Assembly (NCBI GenBank): GCA_017623655.1 | Contig: JAGAON010000001.1 | Span: 108,233-165,059 of the forward strand | Direction: 5' to 3' | From: Prevotella sp. | GTDB lineage: Bacteria; Bacteroidota; Bacteroidia; Bacteroidales; Bacteroidaceae | Length of the DNA: 56,827 bases | Shown: positions 53,407 to 56,827 of the stretch, piece after piece | How positions within the stretch are numbered: the stretch's first letter is position 1 | How the letters are laid out: every line of letters starts with the position of its first letter | Notes under the pieces: generated by a model | Seen by the model: only the letters and a program-made list of their open reading frames with translations | What the model was told of the DNA's origin: nothing | Databases searched by the model: none | Program-made: the position numbers and the translations under genes

Positions 53407-56244
53407 TCAATCCTTCTTCGGTTTCTTGCTGAACTTGTACGCAAGGCTGCACATTACATACCTCGGTATGCAGTTGTTCCACGTCTCCGTGCGTCCCTGT
53501 GCGTTGACACTGTAACGCGTGGAGCTGAGGTTCTGCAACAGGTCGAACGCCTGTACCTTCGCCGTCAGCGCGCCCTTGCAGAAGGAACGGGTCAGCTGTG
53601 CGTTCCATATCAGCTCGTCCGTGTTCATCACGCTGCTCTCATAGCCGCGGCGGGAGAACATGGTCATATCGGTGGCGACGGTCAGGTTGAGCACGGGGAT
53701 GGTGTAGGTGGCGTTCCACCCGTACTGGAAGTCGTTGGCGTCGATGCTCCTCACGATGTCGAGCTTGCCCCGCGTGTGGCGCGATGTTATCTTGCCGATG
53801 ATGCCGGCGGACAGGTCTCCCAGTTTGTATGTGAGCTTGATGTGGCCTATGAGGTTCACGTTATCCACCTTTGAGAGGGGCGATTCCATCAGCATGCCGC
53901 CGTCATCGCCTGCCGCCTGTGTGGTGACCGTGGCGAAATCGACGCTTCGTTGGTACTCCGCCTTGCCGTAAAGGTCTATGCGGAAACGCTTTTTCGCGTC
54001 GAGAGGCTGCTGCCATCCGCTGTTGACGAACGTCGTCCAGTTGCCGTCAACGTTGTCGCGCATCCTTGTGTAAGCACCCGTCTGCGGGTTGTATGTGGTG
54101 CGTGTGCCCTGTGCGTTGGCCGTGGCCTTCAGCTCAAAGCCTATGTAAAGGTTGCGGCCTATGCTGTCATTGCGGAACGTGAAGCGTGTCTTCAGGTGGT
54201 GCAGCACGCTGGATTTTATGTCAGGATTGCTCACTCTCGTCGAAAGTGGGTTGGAAGTGTCGGTCATTGGCATGAGGCTCGCGAAGTCGGGGGTGGTTAT
54301 CCGCGTGCGGTATTCCAGCAGGACGGGACGCTGTGTCTTGCCCCTTGTCTTGAAGGAGATGGCCGGCGAGAACTTCCTGTATGACCTTCTGGCCACGGTG
54401 TCGAGCGAATGGCCGCGGTAGTGCATCCTCTCCGACACGAAACTGTACGGCATACGCACGAAGAACCTCATCGTTTTGGTGGATTTTTGTAGGTATAGCT
54501 GTCCGGTATGCGTGCGTTCCGTCAGGTTATACTGTCGGCTGTTGTCGGTGTCGTAGGCCTCCATCATGTCCTCGCGGAGCGTCGGCAGCCATCCCAGCTC
54601 TTCCTCCTCGTTTCCCGGAAGACGCTCAAGGTTGAACAGGTCGGAATGAGTGCTCGTGTAACGTTGGTTATATTCGTATGACGCCGCGGCCATGAACTCC
54701 TTGGGCAACATAAGGAAATACCCCGGTCTCACGGTGTAATTGTGGGACGAGTTGTGCGAGTCGTTGTAACGGTTGCGCACATCCGTCGCCCCGGTAGCGG
54801 CATAGTAGGTGCGCTCGCGGTAGAAGTAGTCGGACGGGCTGGTGCTGTTGTAGCCCACACCAAGGTCCAAATCGATGTAGTCACCGGACTTTAACGGCTG
54901 GTTCCAGTTGACGGACTGGGAGAAGGTAAGATACTTCCGCAGGCTTCTTCCGATGTTTTCGCTGCGGTTTGTCAGCGTGGCGGCATACGTGGAGTCGGCC
55001 GATGCCGACCGGTTCTTGTTGTTGGTGTAGTACAGGTAGCTGAATATGCTGAGGTGAGCCTTGGTTATATACAGCGAGTTCCATGTGTTGACATTGAACT
55101 GCTTGTTCCTGTTCATCGCCCAACTGTTGCTGAATATGCTGCCGTTGTCGCTGAAAGTCTCGCGGAACTGGCGTGTCTCGTCGTCGGAATCGCTCCACGT
55201 CAGCCTCACGCTTAGATTCTCGTCTATGCGTTTTTCCTTGTCCTCCGTGTTGAGGTTCATTCCCAGTTGCCTTGTAGCCTGTACTCCGTTCGGTATCTTC
55301 TTGGGGTCCCATTCGCCGTCACTGCCGGGCGTCCGGTCCTCGTTCACGTTGTTTGCGCTGCCGTACATCGACACCCTTGTGTGGTCGGTGTAGAGCAGTC
55401 CGAAAGCCTTTGACATCCATCGGTTCTCCGTTCCCGCGCCGACCTCGGCGTTGGCGATATATCCCCGCGAGTACTCCCGCTTCAAGGTAACGTCCATTAC
55501 GTAGTCCTGCTCCTCCACCTGACGGCCGAGCATCTCGCTCTTCTTCGTGTCCTTGTAGAACACCTTGAGGTTCTTTACCGTGAAATAGGGCAGGTTGTCG
55601 AGCATGACCTTGTTGTCCCCCTTGAAGAAGTCCTTGCCGTTGAGCGTGAGATAGTCTATCTTCACACCGTTTATATATATGTCGCCGTTGTCCTTCAGCT
55701 CCGCTCCCGGCAGCTGACGGATAAGCCCGTCGAGCATGGAACCCTCCGGAAGCTTGAACGCCGAGGCGTCATACACGATGGTATCGCCCTTGTATGCCAC
55801 CTGTATGCGTGTGCCCTTGACCACCACGCCGTCCAGATCCACGTCCTTATACACGTCGTCCTGCTTCTTCTTCATCAGTATGGTGGGTACTTCCTTGTAG
55901 CGGTTGCGGCTGAGATTGGTCAGCTCATAGTTCACGCAAGTATCGCGGTAGCCGTCGGCGGTGGCGCGGATTATGTATTTTTTTTCCTCGCGCGGAACCT
56001 GAAACTGATACCATGACCATGTGCCCGTCTCGCGGGTGTGGCACGTCATGGTATCTACCACGGTGGAGTCGGTGTTCATCAGCGTGATAAACGCCTTAAC
56101 CTTACCGCGGGTGAAGGAGTCAAACACGTCGCCGGAAAGGTATATCTTCTCGGAACTTTTCTTGTCTTTCTTTGTCTTTTCCGCCGCATTCAGCGCGGAA
56201 ACGGCCACAAGCAGCGTGGCGGCAATGATGGTTATTAATCGCAT
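53407..56244 (-). CDS. Outer-membrane beta-barrel protein with TonB-receptor-like plug
   Basis: About 945 aa from the ATG at 56244 (MRLITIIAATLLVAVSA signal peptide); the longer ORF from 56325 is not signal-like. Order: a carboxypeptidase-regulatory-like beta domain (about 45-125), a plug-like part (VVVKGTRIQVAYKGDTIVYDA; LIRQLPGAELKDNGDIYINGV), then a long barrel of alternating aromatic strands, ending KFSKKPKKD. It fits the outer-membrane barrel family related to TonB-dependent receptors. No SusD partner and no B12 signature. The substrate is unknown. Confidence 0.85.
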   Translation of the reverse strand: MRLITIIAATLLVAVSALNAAEKTKKDKKSSEKIYLSGDVFDSFTRGKVKAFITLMNTDSTVVDTMTCHTRETGTWSWYQFQVPREEKKYIIRATADGYRDTCVNYELTNLSRNRYKEVPTILMKKKQDDVYKDVDLDGVVVKGTRIQVAYKGDTIVYDASAFKLPEGSMLDGLIRQLPGAELKDNGDIYINGVKIDYLTLNGKDFFKGDNKVMLDNLPYFTVKNLKVFYKDTKKSEMLGRQVEEQDYVMDVTLKREYSRGYIANAEVGAGTENRWMSKAFGLLYTDHTRVSMYGSANNVNEDRTPGSDGEWDPKKIPNGVQATRQLGMNLNTEDKEKRIDENLSVRLTWSDSDDETRQFRETFSDNGSIFSNSWAMNRNKQFNVNTWNSLYITKAHLSIFSYLYYTNNKNRSASADSTYAATLTNRSENIGRSLRKYLTFSQSVNWNQPLKSGDYIDLDLGVGYNSTSPSDYFYRERTYYAATGATDVRNRYNDSHNSSHNYTVRPGYFLMLPKEFMAAASYEYNQRYTSTHSDLFNLERLPGNEEEELGWLPTLREDMMEAYDTDNSRQYNLTERTHTGQLYLQKSTKTMRFFVRMPYSFVSERMHYRGHSLDTVARRSYRKFSPAISFKTRGKTQRPVLLEYRTRITTPDFASLMPMTDTSNPLSTRVSNPDIKSSVLHHLKTRFTFRNDSIGRNLYIGFELKATANAQGTRTTYNPQTGAYTRMRDNVDGNWTTFVNSGWQQPLDAKKRFRIDLYGKAEYQRSVDFATVTTQAAGDDGGMLMESPLSKVDNVNLIGHIKLTYKLGDLSAGIIGKITSRHTRGKLDIVRSIDANDFQYGWNATYTIPVLNLTVATDMTMFSRRGYESSVMNTDELIWNAQLTRSFCKGALTAKVQAFDLLQNLSSTRYSVNAQGRTETWNNCIPRYVMCSLAYKFSKKPKKD

Positions 56245-56372
56245 ATTCCTTGTCTTTATTGCGTTTTTTTGACTATAATACGCACCAGCCAGCGTGATGT
56301 TAACAATCTTTTCCGCTTTTTTCAAAAAAAATCTTCACGCCATGAAAATCCCGTCCGCAGTAACGCGCAAAA

Positions 56373-56460
56373 CAAACAGGTGCTGATTACCTTGTAAACA
56401 GCACCTGATTACACTGCAATCAGGCCTCTTTTGCAAGGTAATCAGCACCATTTTACAATG
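56373..56460. repeat. R22 array k: four 22-bp units
   Basis: Units: AAACAG-GTG-CTGATT, AAACAG-CAC-CTGATT, AATCAG-GCC-TCTTTT, AATCAG-CAC-CATTTT. Confidence 0.9.
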
Positions 56461-56489
56461 GTATTTGTAATATACTGGCTTATAGCGTG

Positions 56490-56611
56490 TTGTAGGGACG
56501 CACCTTCTTGCCGCCGGCATAAAGCCTATGGCAAGCGGCAAAGCCGAGCGGGTGCGTCCGGATTGGCGTGTTTTTTCATATTGGCGGACGCACCAAGGTG
56601 CGTCCCTACAC
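56490..56611. repeat. Pair of GTAGGGACGCACC hairpins, one interrupted by a roughly 45-bp insert
   Basis: Left hairpin: TGTAGGGACGCACC (56491-56504), an insert at about 56505-56550, then GGTGCGTCCG. Right hairpin intact, inverted (GGACGCACCAAGGTGCGTCC). The insert resembles, in reverse, the extra module in the left arms of family A (CGGCTT..GCCGCTTGCC..GGCAAGAAG). The GTAGGG end faces array k. Confidence 0.82.
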
Positions 56612-56692
56612 CGTCGTTTGTAATTATCGTGTCAGGATATGGGCGTGATTTGCGGTATTATCGGTATTTATTTGTAATATCGTTTCATGCCG

Positions 56693-56827
56693 GCGTCGAA
56701 CCCCGAAGGGGTGACATATTACAGCACAGGGTGTAAACCCTGTGTTAAGATGGCATACCCGCAAAACGTATCGGGAACCCCGAAGCCGGCAGGCGAGGAG
56801 CACAACGTGCGACGAGGGGTGATATAT
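56693..56827. repeat. Family A palindrome, left half, cut by the window edge
   Basis: Contains GAACCCCGAAGGGGT, ATTACAGCACAGGG with its small hairpin, GGGAACCCCGAAGCCGG, and GGCGAGGAGCACAACGTGCG. It lacks the 44-bp extra module found at the same place in the copies at 723 and 8718, so it shows the empty site. Confidence 0.8.

Noticed and set aside
53407-56244. The large outer-membrane protein as the missing BtuB
   Set aside because: It has the plug and barrel order of the general barrel family, is about 300 residues longer than BtuB, lies 18 kb from btuG and has no cobalamin riboswitch.
1-56827. tRNA, rRNA, tmRNA, phage or transposase genes
   Set aside because: None of the expected motifs was found on either strand by eye; a covariance-model search was not possible here.

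Overview
The window is chromosomal DNA of a Bacteroidales bacterium, most like Prevotellaceae. Evidence: promoters of the Bacteroidetes type (TTG, 19-20 bp, TAnnTTTG) before many genes; starts without strong Shine-Dalgarno sites; secreted proteins with the short C-terminal tail seen in Prevotella surface proteins (HGI-x-I-x-NGKK); an S46 dipeptidyl-peptidase; a BtuG-type B12 lipoprotein; and DUF1593, DUF4465 and S23/four-helix-bundle proteins. The DNA is visibly G+C-rich apart from an AAA+/DUF4143 gene, a toxin-antitoxin pair and a four-helix-bundle gene. No rRNA, tRNA, phage, transposase gene or CRISPR was found.

Layout. 1-5.4 kb: end of a secreted protein, then a GH3 glycosidase and a DUF1593 protein (glycan use). 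5.7-9.1 kb: AAA+/DUF4143 ATPase and a convergent trpB2. 9.2-22.3 kb, plus strand: GNAT-like protein, parE, dusB-type dihydrouridine synthase, argB, an ECF sigma factor with a membrane partner, pnp, a flippase and a DPP7-like peptidase. 22.7-30.8 kb, minus strand: YafQ-type toxin and antitoxin, the run acpP-fabF-rnc-dapB-lepB, and an S41 protease. cysK (plus) shares a back-to-back promoter with the S41 gene. 32-35.8 kb: a cobalamin-riboswitch operon (btuG, unknown secreted protein, DUF4465 protein) with no btuB beside it. 36-41.6 kb: topA, four-helix-bundle protein, aroK, speA and a small ORF. 42.3-44.3 kb: dsbD-like gene. 44.6-49.4 kb: rimP-nusA-infB with a terminator-like hairpin at the start of its leader. 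49.7-56.2 kb: ECF sigma, anti-sigma-like and TlpA-like genes, and a large outer-membrane barrel protein.

The most unusual content is intergenic. At least six repeat families fill the gaps. (1) R22 arrays: 11 loci, usually exactly four contiguous 22-bp units with two alternating dyad axes, so half-sites recur every 11 bp. (2) GTAGGGACGCACC hairpins, often placed beside an R22 array in fixed polarity. (3) Large nested palindromes (family A) holding ATTACAGCACAGGG hairpins. (4) A roughly 175-bp MITE-like element (family C) with GAGGGTGTGTCAAAA-type ends. (5) An element with 40-bp terminal inverted repeats that carries the four-helix-bundle gene, and an ORF-less relative. (6) Heptad hairpins (GGTTNNN / CCNNNAA) directly before parE and the dus gene. 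A short palindromic module of about 45 bp is nested inside families 2 and 3.

All names come from reading motifs and family resemblance; no database search was run.
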